Counted from the first letter of the stretch, positions 26,051 through 34,734 are shown. The stretch: DNA of 46,844 nt from Elusimicrobiales bacterium (GCA_024681855.1 JAILAB010000041.1:1-46844); one strand, 5' to 3'. Program-made: numbers and translations. Notes: a model not told the origin generated them from the letters alone.

Positions 26051-26073
26051 CTCTGCTCACAGTGTGAGCAGAG
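26051..26073. promoter_or_regulatory. 23-nt palindrome upstream of the autotransporter
   Basis: CTCTGCTCAC, a three-base AGT centre and GTGAGCAGAG form a perfect 10-bp inverted repeat. It is symmetric and compact enough for a dimeric DNA-binding protein and could also form an RNA hairpin. Confidence 0.5.
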
Positions 26074-26134
26074 AAAAGTCCGCTTTTATATAAAGGTAAC
26101 TTTAGAAAAAAACAGAAACAGCTAAAAAAAGGCT

Positions 26135-26176
26135 GGCGGGGGAATATTTGTATTCTTGACTAAGGCGGGGGAATAT
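26135..26176 (+). repeat. 13-nt direct repeat at the autotransporter start
   Basis: GGCGGGGGAATAT occurs at 26135-26147 and 26164-26176, 29 bp apart, on either side of the upstream TTG candidate start. It could be a duplicated ribosome-binding or regulator element, or the scar of a small duplication. Confidence 0.6.
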
Positions 26177-26209
26177 GTCCCTGCGCTAACCAACAAGCTG
26201 GATAAATTT

Positions 26210-29200
26210 ATGAAAAACAAAAAAACTGCCGGAAACTATCAGTCCTCAATAGTATTGTGCCAACCGTCATGCGGATATTATTTTAGCAGCGGCTTAGTGG
26301 TAAGCGAAACAGTATACAGCAGTGCGGAACACGGCGCAATATACAATGCCGCCAGCCGAGTGATAATAGACGGGGGCAGAAAAGTGCTGCAGACTGCCGC
26401 TCTGGGGGGTATGCTTGCGCAGAATTTCACGTTGCCTGCTTATGCCGGGAACAGTAGCGGTGTGTTAGTATTTTCAGGACAGAGCCGCACTGTATCTGCT
26501 GGAGACACTTGGACTTCCACAACAATATACTTTGATGGAAGGTTGCAGGTTAGCAGCGGTGGTACAGCTAACAGCACAATTGTAGACAGTGGCGGTTATT
26601 TGCGGATTTCCAGTGGCGGCAGAGCTCTAAATATATCCCAGGCAATAGGAGGAGTGCTAAGCGCTAATGTAAAGGGCGGAGATACACAAACATTAGTTAG
26701 CGGGATAAATGAAAACGGAGCATTTAGCTTGTCCGGAGGCATTGCAAGCAACTTTGTTTTGTATAAAGACGGACATTTATATCTTAGCAGCGGTGGCATA
26801 GCTAACAACACAACAGTAAACAGTGGCGGAAAATTGTGGATTTACTACGATGGTGGCACGGCGAATAGCACAGAGGTAAACGATAGAGGAATTTTTTGTA
26901 TTTACTATGGCGGCACAGCTAACAGTACGACAGTAAACAGTGGCGGAATTTTGGAAGTTTATGGAACAGCTAACAGCACAACGGTAAATAGTTACGGAAG
27001 TTTGTTTGTTCTCGGTGCTGGTGCTACAACTAACGGCACAACAGTAAACAGCGGCGGAATTTTTATTGTTTCCAATGACGGTACGGTAAATAGCACAACA
27101 GTAAACAGTGACGGATATTTTGGTGTTTACAGCGGAGTAGCTAACAGCACAAGAGTAAATAGTGCTGGAGTATTATCAGTAGAATCTGGCGGCAGCGCAA
27201 TAAACATAATACAGGAAATCGGCGGAGTCCTTTCTGTGGACGTCACAGGAACAACTTATATCACAGGCACGAACCAGTACGGGCTGAGTTTCAGCCTGGT
27301 AAGCGGTATTGCGTCTAATTTCGTAATAAATTCATACGGTGGTTATATAGGCATAGACAGCGGAGGCAAGGCATACAGAACCATTGTCAATATTGAAGGA
27401 GAGGAGAATGTGTATTCCAGTGGCAGCGCAATATCAACGGTGGTAAATCCCGGTGGCTTGCAATATATAGAAGATGGCGGTACGGCCATCAATACAATAA
27501 TCAACTCAAACGGCAGCCAGGTAATATTAAGCGGAGGGCTTTCAATATCCGCAACAATAAATTCTGGCGGTAAACAGTATATAGAATCAGCCGGTGTCGC
27601 AAGCGATACAACAATTAATGTTGGCGGATGGCAGTATATTTCTGCCGGAGGCTCTGCTGTAAATAATATAGTCGGAAGCGGCGGTTCCATGGTTGTTTAT
27701 AACAGCGGCGTTGTAAGCAACACGGTTGTAGAATCCGGAGGAAGCCAGATAGTCAGCAGCGGCGGCAGCGCCGGCGGCATGATAATAAGCGGCACGCAAT
27801 ATGTAAGCAGCGGAGCAGTTGACACAGCAGCGACAGTAGTTGCTGGCGGCTATCAGAATGTGCTTTCAGGCGGTATTGCAAATAATGCCACATTAATGAT
27901 TGGTGGAAATCAAACCATATCATCAGGCGGATTGGCGAATAATACAGTGATAAATTCATGGGGGTTTCAGACTGTCTGTAACGGCGGCATGGCTAACAGC
28001 ACTACAGTAAACAGTGCTGGAATATTATCAGTAAGTTCTGGCGGCAGTGCAACAAATATAATCCAGCACAGCGGCGGACAGCTTATTTTTGATATTGCCT
28101 CAGGCAACACAACTTATATAACTGGCATAAACGAGAGAGGAAGCAGCTTTAGCGTTATAAATGGCGTTGCCAGCAATGTGATAGTAAACAATAAAGGCGT
28201 TTACCTGCATGATGGAGGTATACTTTACAATTATATAGCTACAAGCAATGGGAACGCCCCGTTCGGAGCTGGCGGCAGCGCAATAAACGTAATACAGGAA
28301 ACTGGCGGAGATGTTTCTGTGGATGTGGGCATAGGATATGACGACAAAGATGACTATATAGGAACAACTTATATCACAGGCACGAACCAGTACGGGCAGA
28401 GTTTCAGCCTTGTAAGCGGTGTTGCTTCAAATTTTGTAATTAACGAACATGGGTATCTTGACATATACAGCGGCGGCAAGGCATACGGCACAATCATAAA
28501 CAGCGGATATTCTGCTGGCCAAAAAGAAGAGCCTGGCATGACTGTATATTCCGGGGGCAGTGCAATATCAACGGTGGTAAAGTCCGGCGGCTCGCAGCTG
28601 ATAGAAGAGGGCGGATATGCGATATATACCACAGTAAGCAGCGGCGGCAAGCAGACAGTAGAATCTGGCGGCATCGCAATAAGCAATTTCATTTATGCAG
28701 GCGGAATACAGAATGTGGAACCAGGCGCGATTGTGCAAAACGCAGTAATATCAGGCGGCGGCTCCAACAGTTCCGGCGCAAGCATACAGGTGGTTTCCAG
28801 CGGGGCAACAGCAAGCAATACAATCATAGGCGCAAATGCCGTGCAGCAGATAAACGATGGCGGCTTGGCAATATCTGCGGTTATAAGCAGCGGCGGGGAA
28901 CAGAACATATTGTCAGGCGGTGGGGCATTAGGCACCGTAATATACAATGGCGGAACGCAGAAGATAGGCAGCAGCGGTTATGCCAGCGGCACTGTAATAA
29001 GCCAGGGCGGAGCAATGGAGCTTGCGTCCGGAGGCTTTGCCGCAGGGCTTACCGTAAAAGGCGGCGGCACCGCCCGCATAAGCGGTACGAATACGCTGTA
29101 CGGCGACAATGAATTGCAAAATGGCGGCAGCATCAGCCTTGTGCGCACAGATGTTTCCGCGCCTGCTGTTTTGACTTTTGAAAATTTATATGGAAACGGC

Positions 29201-31009
29201 ACAATTGACATGGGCATTGACTTTTCCAATCCTGCCGAAAGCGACAAAATTGTAATATCCGGCATTCACAATGGCAATACTGTATTGAACATAAAGACAA
29301 TAAAAGGCGGCAAACCGGTAAATGATGACAGCCTTAAAGTTGTTGACTGTTCCGGCGCTACAGAAACAGGCACATTCAGCCTGAAAGGCGGAAAACTGGA
29401 CACAGGCTGGTATGAATACACTTTGGACAGAGACATTCAGGATTACTATCTGCGCAGCAACGGAGAAATGACCAATGTGGCAAAGACAGCCATAGCGGCC
29501 CCTGCCATGGGCAATGTGTCTATAAATGTGGCATTAAACTCCCTGCAGAAACGTCTTGGCGATTTGCGCACTATGGGCAACGGCAGCGCGCAGCACGGCA
29601 CCTGGGCAAGAGGTTATTACCAGAGCCTTACCCTTAAAGAAAAGATTGAAACGGAGATGAAAATATCGGGCATAGAGGCCGGGTATGACTTCCGCCTTTC
29701 GGAAGAAGGCTCTTATAACGGGGAAGGCACATATCTGGGCATAATGGCCGGAAAGAGCAGTGTTAGCGGCATTGAGGGCAAAGGCAGGACAGGCAGGCAG
29801 GAAAGCAAAGGCGAGGGTGAAGGAGTTCTCGGCGGTGCATACCTTACCTATATTGGCGAAAGCGGATTCTTTGCGGACTTTACAGCAAGGGCAGGCACAA
29901 ATAAGCTGGATCTGTCCGCATATAGTGAAAGCGAGGGCGGCTGGCTACAGTTTAGCCCTGAACGCACATTTATCGCCGCAAGCATGGAAGCCGGAAAGTC
30001 ATTCGGCGGCAGCGGCTGGAAAATAGAGCCCAAAGCCGAAATGCGGTACATGAATATTGGCGGTGCAGATGCGGAAGTAAAAGGACAGCCGGAAAAAATA
30101 AAATTCAGCGGAGCATCATATATTACGGCAATAGGCACATTGAACGCCGCATACTCATGGAAAAGAGCAGACGGCATGATAACTCAGCCTTATGCCGAGG
30201 TTTCATACAGTCAGGAATTAAGCGGGGAGGAAGAAATAAAATATTCCGGGAATATGGACAAATCAAGCATGAAAGGCGGTTTCATAGAGGGGCGCATAGG
30301 AATAAACATGCAGATGTCTGATAACCTGTACTGGCATGCGGCAGCAGGCATTGAAAGCGGCAGCAGGCGCGAGGGTTTCGGCGCGGATGCCGGAATACGC
30401 TATATGTTCGGCGGCCATAAGCAGGCAAAGCGCCAGACTGATAATTACTGGAAGGATAAGGATAAGACTGGGACAAAAGCTGTTTCAGCAGAAAAGAAGG
30501 CAGATGATAAGGCTATAACGGCCTTGCCTGCCAAACCGGCAACGGTTTTATTAAAGGCTGTAAATGCAGAGCCTGGAAATAACGTCGTTACCACAGAAAA
30601 AGAGGAGTATCTTGAGAAGGCAGGCAGGGCGGAAAAAACAATCAGCAAAGAAGTATTAAAAATACCTCCCATGGGCTTGCTGTTTCAAATCGGAAAGATG
30701 GCCATACTTTCTTACTATACGCCAATGCTGGATGCTTTTGCAAAGCTGTATCTGCTTACGGACCAGAGCAGCATAATCTATGTTGAAGGTTTCTCCTCAA
30801 ATGGAGGAAACGAGACAAAAAATAATCCTAACCTGTCAAAGGAACGTGCCATGAATGTTGCTTATTATCTTATGAGCAAAGGAATAAAAGGGAATAAAAT
30901 ACTTGTCAAACCGTATGGAAACAGCAAAATAGGTTCCGGAATGTTTGCCAATGATTCCGGGTGCAGTGGGGGCGGATGTTACAGGCGCGTTAACATCAGC
31001 ATAAAGTAG
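26210..31009 (+). CDS. AIDA-type autotransporter adhesin with C-terminal OmpA-like domain
   Basis: About 1600 residues; residue numbers here count from the TTG at 26156, of which ATG 26210 is residue 19. Residues ~100-1090 are a beta-helix passenger of AIDA-type repeats (NSTTVNSGG, SSGGSA and variants every ~19-20 residues). Residues ~1145-1418 are an autotransporter beta-barrel starting HGTWARGYYQS and ending ADAGIRYMF, a normal barrel terminus. A Lys/Ala linker and an OmpA-like domain (~1509-1617: IIYVEGFSSNGG, LSKERAMNVAYYLM, CYRRVNISI) follow, which is unusual. No ordinary signal peptide is at either start; a signal-like stretch RKVLQTAALGGMLAQ ending in PAYA lies at residues 75-97. ATG 26210 has only a weak GGA upstream. 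A heptosyltransferase follows 31 bp later and is expected to glycosylate the passenger. Confidence 0.88.
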   Translation: MKNKKTAGNYQSSIVLCQPSCGYYFSSGLVVSETVYSSAEHGAIYNAASRVIIDGGRKVLQTAALGGMLAQNFTLPAYAGNSSGVLVFSGQSRTVSAGDTWTSTTIYFDGRLQVSSGGTANSTIVDSGGYLRISSGGRALNISQAIGGVLSANVKGGDTQTLVSGINENGAFSLSGGIASNFVLYKDGHLYLSSGGIANNTTVNSGGKLWIYYDGGTANSTEVNDRGIFCIYYGGTANSTTVNSGGILEVYGTANSTTVNSYGSLFVLGAGATTNGTTVNSGGIFIVSNDGTVNSTTVNSDGYFGVYSGVANSTRVNSAGVLSVESGGSAINIIQEIGGVLSVDVTGTTYITGTNQYGLSFSLVSGIASNFVINSYGGYIGIDSGGKAYRTIVNIEGEENVYSSGSAISTVVNPGGLQYIEDGGTAINTIINSNGSQVILSGGLSISATINSGGKQYIESAGVASDTTINVGGWQYISAGGSAVNNIVGSGGSMVVYNSGVVSNTVVESGGSQIVSSGGSAGGMIISGTQYVSSGAVDTAATVVAGGYQNVLSGGIANNATLMIGGNQTISSGGLANNTVINSWGFQTVCNGGMANSTTVNSAGILSVSSGGSATNIIQHSGGQLIFDIASGNTTYITGINERGSSFSVINGVASNVIVNNKGVYLHDGGILYNYIATSNGNAPFGAGGSAINVIQETGGDVSVDVGIGYDDKDDYIGTTYITGTNQYGQSFSLVSGVASNFVINEHGYLDIYSGGKAYGTIINSGYSAGQKEEPGMTVYSGGSAISTVVKSGGSQLIEEGGYAIYTTVSSGGKQTVESGGIAISNFIYAGGIQNVEPGAIVQNAVISGGGSNSSGASIQVVSSGATASNTIIGANAVQQINDGGLAISAVISSGGEQNILSGGGALGTVIYNGGTQKIGSSGYASGTVISQGGAMELASGGFAAGLTVKGGGTARISGTNTLYGDNELQNGGSISLVRTDVSAPAVLTFENLYGNGTIDMGIDFSNPAESDKIVISGIHNGNTVLNIKTIKGGKPVNDDSLKVVDCSGATETGTFSLKGGKLDTGWYEYTLDRDIQDYYLRSNGEMTNVAKTAIAAPAMGNVSINVALNSLQKRLGDLRTMGNGSAQHGTWARGYYQSLTLKEKIETEMKISGIEAGYDFRLSEEGSYNGEGTYLGIMAGKSSVSGIEGKGRTGRQESKGEGEGVLGGAYLTYIGESGFFADFTARAGTNKLDLSAYSESEGGWLQFSPERTFIAASMEAGKSFGGSGWKIEPKAEMRYMNIGGADAEVKGQPEKIKFSGASYITAIGTLNAAYSWKRADGMITQPYAEVSYSQELSGEEEIKYSGNMDKSSMKGGFIEGRIGINMQMSDNLYWHAAAGIESGSRREGFGADAGIRYMFGGHKQAKRQTDNYWKDKDKTGTKAVSAEKKADDKAITALPAKPATVLLKAVNAEPGNNVVTTEKEEYLEKAGRAEKTISKEVLKIPPMGLLFQIGKMAILSYYTPMLDAFAKLYLLTDQSSIIYVEGFSSNGGNETKNNPNLSKERAMNVAYYLMSKGIKGNKILVKPYGNSKIGSGMFANDSGCSGGGCYRRVNISIK

Positions 31010-31040
31010 TTTGGCATTTTAAGATTCGCAGGTGAAAATT

Positions 31041-32489
31041 ATGGAAAACAGCAATTCCAATAACAATAATCAGCAGTTTCAGAATCAGACAGCGCAGGGC
31101 CAGCAGCCGGTTCAGTCTAGTGTTCAAAATACACAGCCGCAGCAGATGCAGCAGCAAAACCAGCAGGCTCAGCAGTCTAATGGCAGCCAGCAGGGTGTTG
31201 CCACGGCAAATTCCCAGGCTGTCAGGCCCGGTGATGTTACTGCGGCAGGGAACACATCTGTAAGGCCGGGGGTGCCATACAACCCTTTTCTTGTGCCTGT
31301 CCCGCCTGTGCCGACACAGGAAGGCCCTATGGGCATAAAGTATGACTTCAACGATGGCGCACGCGTGCTTTTGCCAAAAGGCAGATGGCATGTGCAGCTT
31401 GAAGATGCGGAAAGCGACAATATAATTTTTGCCTGCGACACTGCGGAAGGGTGGGTGCTTTCCACAAAAAAGTATTATGTGAAGTTCCGCATAAAAGTAT
31501 GGATAATAGGCGAAACAGAACCAGTCCTGAATCATACTCTTGATTTAAAAAACAGATATGTGCAGATTAATTTTCCTGTAGGCACAATAGGTGATATTGT
31601 AGGCTGGATGACTTATGCCGTGCGTTTTGCGGAAAAGCATAAATGTGCAACGGAATTTACAATGTCAAAACAGCTTTCCGAGGTTTTTGCGGAACAATAT
31701 CCCGGCATAATATTTACACCTCTGCCGGATGGCAAGCCTAAATTTCAGAAACCGTATGCCACATACAGAATGGGACTGTTCTTCCGCGGAGACACAACAT
31801 GCCAGCCTATAGACTTCCGGCAAGTGGGACTGCACCGCACGGCAGGGTATATACTCGGCGTTGATCCGAGGGAGGAAGCGCCTAAAGTCAAGCTGGGAAA
31901 TCCAAGAACCATAAAAGAACGCTATGTGGTGATAGCGACGAAATCAAGCAGCCAGGCCAAATACTGGAATAACGGTGGCGGATGGGAACAGGTTGTGGGC
32001 TATCTTAAATCCATTGGCTACCGTGTGCTCTGCATAGACCGGGATGCCGTAACCGGATTTGGTTTTGTATGGAACAGAATGCCTCACGATGCCGAAGATT
32101 TTACCGGGAACCGCCCGCTTCAGGAACGTATTGCCCTAATGGAACATGCGGATTTCTTTGTGGGCCTGTCTTCCGGCCTGAGCTGGCTGGCGTGGTGCGC
32201 AAAACGTCCCGTGGTGCTTATAAGCGGCTTTACATTGCCAATATGCGAGTATTATACGCCATACAGGGTTTATAGCAGCCATGGCTGCATGGGGTGCTGG
32301 GATAATGTAAACGAAAATTTTGACCACTATGATTTTTTCTGGTGTCCTAAGCATAAAAATACGGACAGGCAGTATGAGTGCACGCGCTTAATAACGGGGA
32401 AACAGGTTATAGGCCATATAAACCGGCTCATGAAAGACAATAATCTTATGCGTCCGTCAGACGGCAGGCCTGTGGATGCCCCCGTGTAA
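31041..32489 (+). CDS. autotransporter strand-loop-strand O-heptosyltransferase
   Basis: A 482-residue cytoplasmic glycosyltransferase of the TibC/Aah/BAHT type, which adds ADP-linked heptose to Ser/Thr in autotransporter repeats before secretion. The C-terminal half shows the GT-like elements KSSSQAKYWN, GWEQVVGYLKSIGYRVLCID, HADFFVGLSSGLSWLAW and PVVLISGFT. The family's four-Cys iron site follows: Cys416 and Cys419 in SSHGCMGCWDN, Cys435 in FWCPKHK, Cys447 in YECTRL. The first ~75 residues are an extreme Gln/Asn-rich low-complexity tail not needed by the family. ATG 31041 has an AGGTGA ribosome site; GTG 31032 is less likely. It is coupled to the autotransporter, and hldD of the donor pathway is in the window. 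Confidence 0.9.
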   Translation: MENSNSNNNNQQFQNQTAQGQQPVQSSVQNTQPQQMQQQNQQAQQSNGSQQGVATANSQAVRPGDVTAAGNTSVRPGVPYNPFLVPVPPVPTQEGPMGIKYDFNDGARVLLPKGRWHVQLEDAESDNIIFACDTAEGWVLSTKKYYVKFRIKVWIIGETEPVLNHTLDLKNRYVQINFPVGTIGDIVGWMTYAVRFAEKHKCATEFTMSKQLSEVFAEQYPGIIFTPLPDGKPKFQKPYATYRMGLFFRGDTTCQPIDFRQVGLHRTAGYILGVDPREEAPKVKLGNPRTIKERYVVIATKSSSQAKYWNNGGGWEQVVGYLKSIGYRVLCIDRDAVTGFGFVWNRMPHDAEDFTGNRPLQERIALMEHADFFVGLSSGLSWLAWCAKRPVVLISGFTLPICEYYTPYRVYSSHGCMGCWDNVNENFDHYDFFWCPKHKNTDRQYECTRLITGKQVIGHINRLMKDNNLMRPSDGRPVDAPV

Positions 32490-32533
32490 GAATTAATAAG
32501 ACCTGTTGGCACTCCTTATTCAACATTTTGTCC

Positions 32534-32560
32534 CGTTGCACTTGCAACGTTAATCCGCAT
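32534..32560. repeat. dispersed palindromic repeat, second type, copy 1
   Basis: CGTTGCA-CT-TGCAACG is a perfect 7-bp inverted repeat followed by TTAATCCGCAT. A related, partly decayed copy is at 37471-37498. It lies between the heptosyltransferase and the converging ATPase gene. Confidence 0.5.
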
Positions 32561-32636
32561 GATTGAAAAAAGTGATTGAGTGTTTTTTTGCAGATAAAAA
32601 TCTAATGTCGCCAGATTTGCCTATTAAGTCCCCATT

Positions 32637-33785
32637 TTACTGCCCCTGGTTCTCTCCTGAAACAAATCCGAAATAATTTTCCCTGGTAATAACGCCATAT
32701 TTTATTTCCGGGTATGCCTTTGCAAATGTAACAGGGCATTTCGCATTCCCCTTTTTTGCGCTGTATTTAAATTCCCAGGCCTGGATTATGCCATTTTTCT
32801 CTTCAAGAAAGTCTATTTCCTGCTTTTGAGTTGTTCTCCAGAAATAGTGTCTTGCCTTTATGTTATTGAAAGCATTGTTTTTGATTCTTTCGCTTATAAG
32901 AAAATTCTCCCAAAGAGCCCCTATGTCGCTACGCAGGTCAGGCATGGAGAAATTCGCAATTATACTGTTGCGTATTCCATTATCATAAAAATAAATCTTT
33001 ATGCTTTTTTTTAGTTCATTGCGCAGATTCCTGCTATACGATGATAAATGAAATACAATGTATGCTTTTTCAAGCAAATCCACATATTTCTGAACAGTAA
33101 GGACGTTAATACCAAGGAGACGGCCAAGCTCGTTGAAGGAAACCTCGCTGCCTACCTGCAAGGCCAGAGCCTGTAAAAGTTTTTCTATGATGGAATGTTT
33201 GCGTATGCCCTGAAACTCAAATACATCTTTGTAAAGATAGCTTGAAGCAAGATTCATAAGGATTTCCTGTTCGTCCCCAGGATTATTAACTACGTCGGGA
33301 TAAAAGCCGTAAACAAGCCTTGAATTGAGCATACGTATTTCTTCAATCGGAGAAGAATTTCTGGCAAGTTCCGCTGTGGAAAAAGGATAAAGGGAATATT
33401 CAAATTTCCTGCCGGTAAGCGGTTCCTTTATTGTGTCCGAAAGATCCAGTGAGGAAGACCCTGTTATAGCAAACTGTATATGTGGCATGGAATCGTGAAG
33501 CAGCTTTAATGTAAGGCCTATTCCCTGTATGCGCTGTGCCTCGTCTATAACAATGATTTTGGATTTGCCTGCCATGGCTTTAAGCTGGCCGGAATTAGCG
33601 TTCTGGAGCATAAGACGAATGTCCGGCTCGTCGCAATTCCAGAACTGCGTTTCATTTTGCCGGTAATCCGACAAAATATGCTTCAGCAGCGTGGTTTTGC
33701 CCACCTGTCTTGCTCCAGTAATGATTATGGCCTTGCCTTTGCCTATTCTGCCTCTTATGATCTGCTCAATGTCCCTTATTATCAT
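32637..33785 (-). CDS. AAA-family ATPase with DUF4143 domain
   Basis: A 382-residue protein of the common AAA_14-DUF4143 type. Walker A is GARQVGKTT (near residue 24), Walker B IIVIDEAQR, sensor region FAITGSSSLDLS, then EPLTGRKFEYSLYPFS. The C-terminal DUF4143 part has a winged-helix region (LGRLLGINVLTVQKYVDLLEKAYIV) and a restriction-like fold segment (RTTQKQEIDFLEEKNGIIQAWEFK), with E-D and E-K residues that could be nuclease-like. Function in cells is unknown; the family spreads laterally and is often found alone, as here. The minus orientation and flanking repeats mark the start of the accessory stretch. Confidence 0.85.
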   Translation of the reverse strand: MIIRDIEQIIRGRIGKGKAIIITGARQVGKTTLLKHILSDYRQNETQFWNCDEPDIRLMLQNANSGQLKAMAGKSKIIVIDEAQRIQGIGLTLKLLHDSMPHIQFAITGSSSLDLSDTIKEPLTGRKFEYSLYPFSTAELARNSSPIEEIRMLNSRLVYGFYPDVVNNPGDEQEILMNLASSYLYKDVFEFQGIRKHSIIEKLLQALALQVGSEVSFNELGRLLGINVLTVQKYVDLLEKAYIVFHLSSYSRNLRNELKKSIKIYFYDNGIRNSIIANFSMPDLRSDIGALWENFLISERIKNNAFNNIKARHYFWRTTQKQEIDFLEEKNGIIQAWEFKYSAKKGNAKCPVTFAKAYPEIKYGVITRENYFGFVSGENQGQ

Positions 33786-34126
33786 TCTTTAAGTTTACAT
33801 CATTTCTTAGTTGAAATCAACAAAAATTATAATTTTCGTTTATTATGATAAAAAAATATTATAGTATTTGTTTATTTAAGATGGCTCTTTTAAATGAAAA
33901 TATTGATACGATGTAATTATAAAGGCTGGCAAAAATTACTTTGTTGTTCTGAACCTGCTTCAGGCCCTCATTAATCCGTATAGATGCTGAAATAAATTCA
34001 GCATGACGGGATAATTATAGAATCAATGTTTTTCTTATATATTCTTACACAGCGCAGAAAATAAATTGAAACATTATCCAATCATAAGTATAATTTAGTT
34101 ATATTTTTTGCAAAGGATTTCTTACT
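33786..34126. other. 341-bp spacer with degenerate repeats, no gene
   Basis: AT-rich DNA without a supported ORF. It contains the repeat at 33982-34008 and a related TTCTGAACCTGCTTCAGG block around 33945-33965. The last ~50 bp probably hold the promoter of the DUF6273 gene. Confidence 0.5.
33982..34008. repeat. dispersed intergenic repeat, best-preserved copy
   Basis: TGCTGAA-ATAAA-TTCAGCA is a perfect 7-bp hairpin flanked by AGA and TGACG. Copies or relics occur at 16571-16596 and, in both orientations, at 37271-37337. Confidence 0.6.
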
Positions 34127-34636
34127 ATGGAAGAAAGAAAAAAAATTTTTTTTGGAACCTATTTCTATTCTGAGAATGGCGAAAAAAAGCCTGTTGAATG
34201 GATTGTCCTTGAGGAAACACCGCAGGATATGCTTCTTATTAGCCTGTATGGCTTAGAGGCAATAGCTTTTGATCATAGCAGCAATAATTGGGAACCTAGC
34301 AGCTTGCGCGCGTGGCTTAACGGTGATTTTAAGAAAGAAGCTTTTGCTAAAGCGGAACAGTCAAAAATACAAGGCGATATAACAATACTTGATATAGATG
34401 AAGTACGCAAGTATTTTGGAGAAACTGCCGATCAGCTTAAGCCAACTCCTTATGCCGCTGCGAGAGGAGCGTTTATATCCAGGGATGACGGAAGCACCTG
34501 GTGGTGGCTGCGCTCGCAGGGAGCCCAGCCAAATATGGCCGCGTTTGTGTATAATGACGGAACGCTTTTCCCGGACGGCAGCCTGGTAAGCCGTGATAAC
34601 GGAGCCGTACGGCCTGTAATCAGAATTAAGAAATAA
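34127..34636 (+). CDS. DUF6273-like protein
   Basis: A 169-residue protein with the pattern of DUF6273: an opening IFFGTYFYSENGEKKPVEWIVLEE, LLISLYGLEAIAF, SSLRAWLNGDF, a TPYAAARGA segment, WWWLRSQG and the closing GAVRPVIRIKK. Such domains occur singly or repeated in surface or lipoprotein-like proteins of gut bacteria and have no known function. No signal peptide or membrane segment is seen here, so this copy may stay in the cytoplasm. AAGGA lies before the ATG. A strong terminator follows. Confidence 0.75.
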   Translation: MEERKKIFFGTYFYSENGEKKPVEWIVLEETPQDMLLISLYGLEAIAFDHSSNNWEPSSLRAWLNGDFKKEAFAKAEQSKIQGDITILDIDEVRKYFGETADQLKPTPYAAARGAFISRDDGSTWWWLRSQGAQPNMAAFVYNDGTLFPDGSLVSRDNGAVRPVIRIKK

Positions 34637-34662
34637 ACATCTTAGCTGCCTATCTGTCAGAT

Positions 34663-34703
34663 AAAAAGAAAATCCCCATCAAAAAACTGGGGATTTTCTT
34701 TTT
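34663..34703 (+). terminator. strong terminator between convergent genes
   Basis: AAAAAGAAAATCCCCA pairs with TGGGGATTTTCTTTTT (16 bp) around a nine-base loop. The A-run and T-run suit termination in both directions, serving the DUF6273 gene and the converging NERD-helicase. Confidence 0.9.
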
Positions 34704-34734
34704 TGTAAAGCTTAACAAACTCATTCCATAGCTT

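Noticed and set aside
26560-29060. Dense repeats of AGCGGCGG / ACAGTAAACAGTGGCGGA type that could pass for a CRISPR or satellite array
   Set aside because: They vary in length and sequence and all keep one reading frame; they encode the AIDA-type protein repeats.
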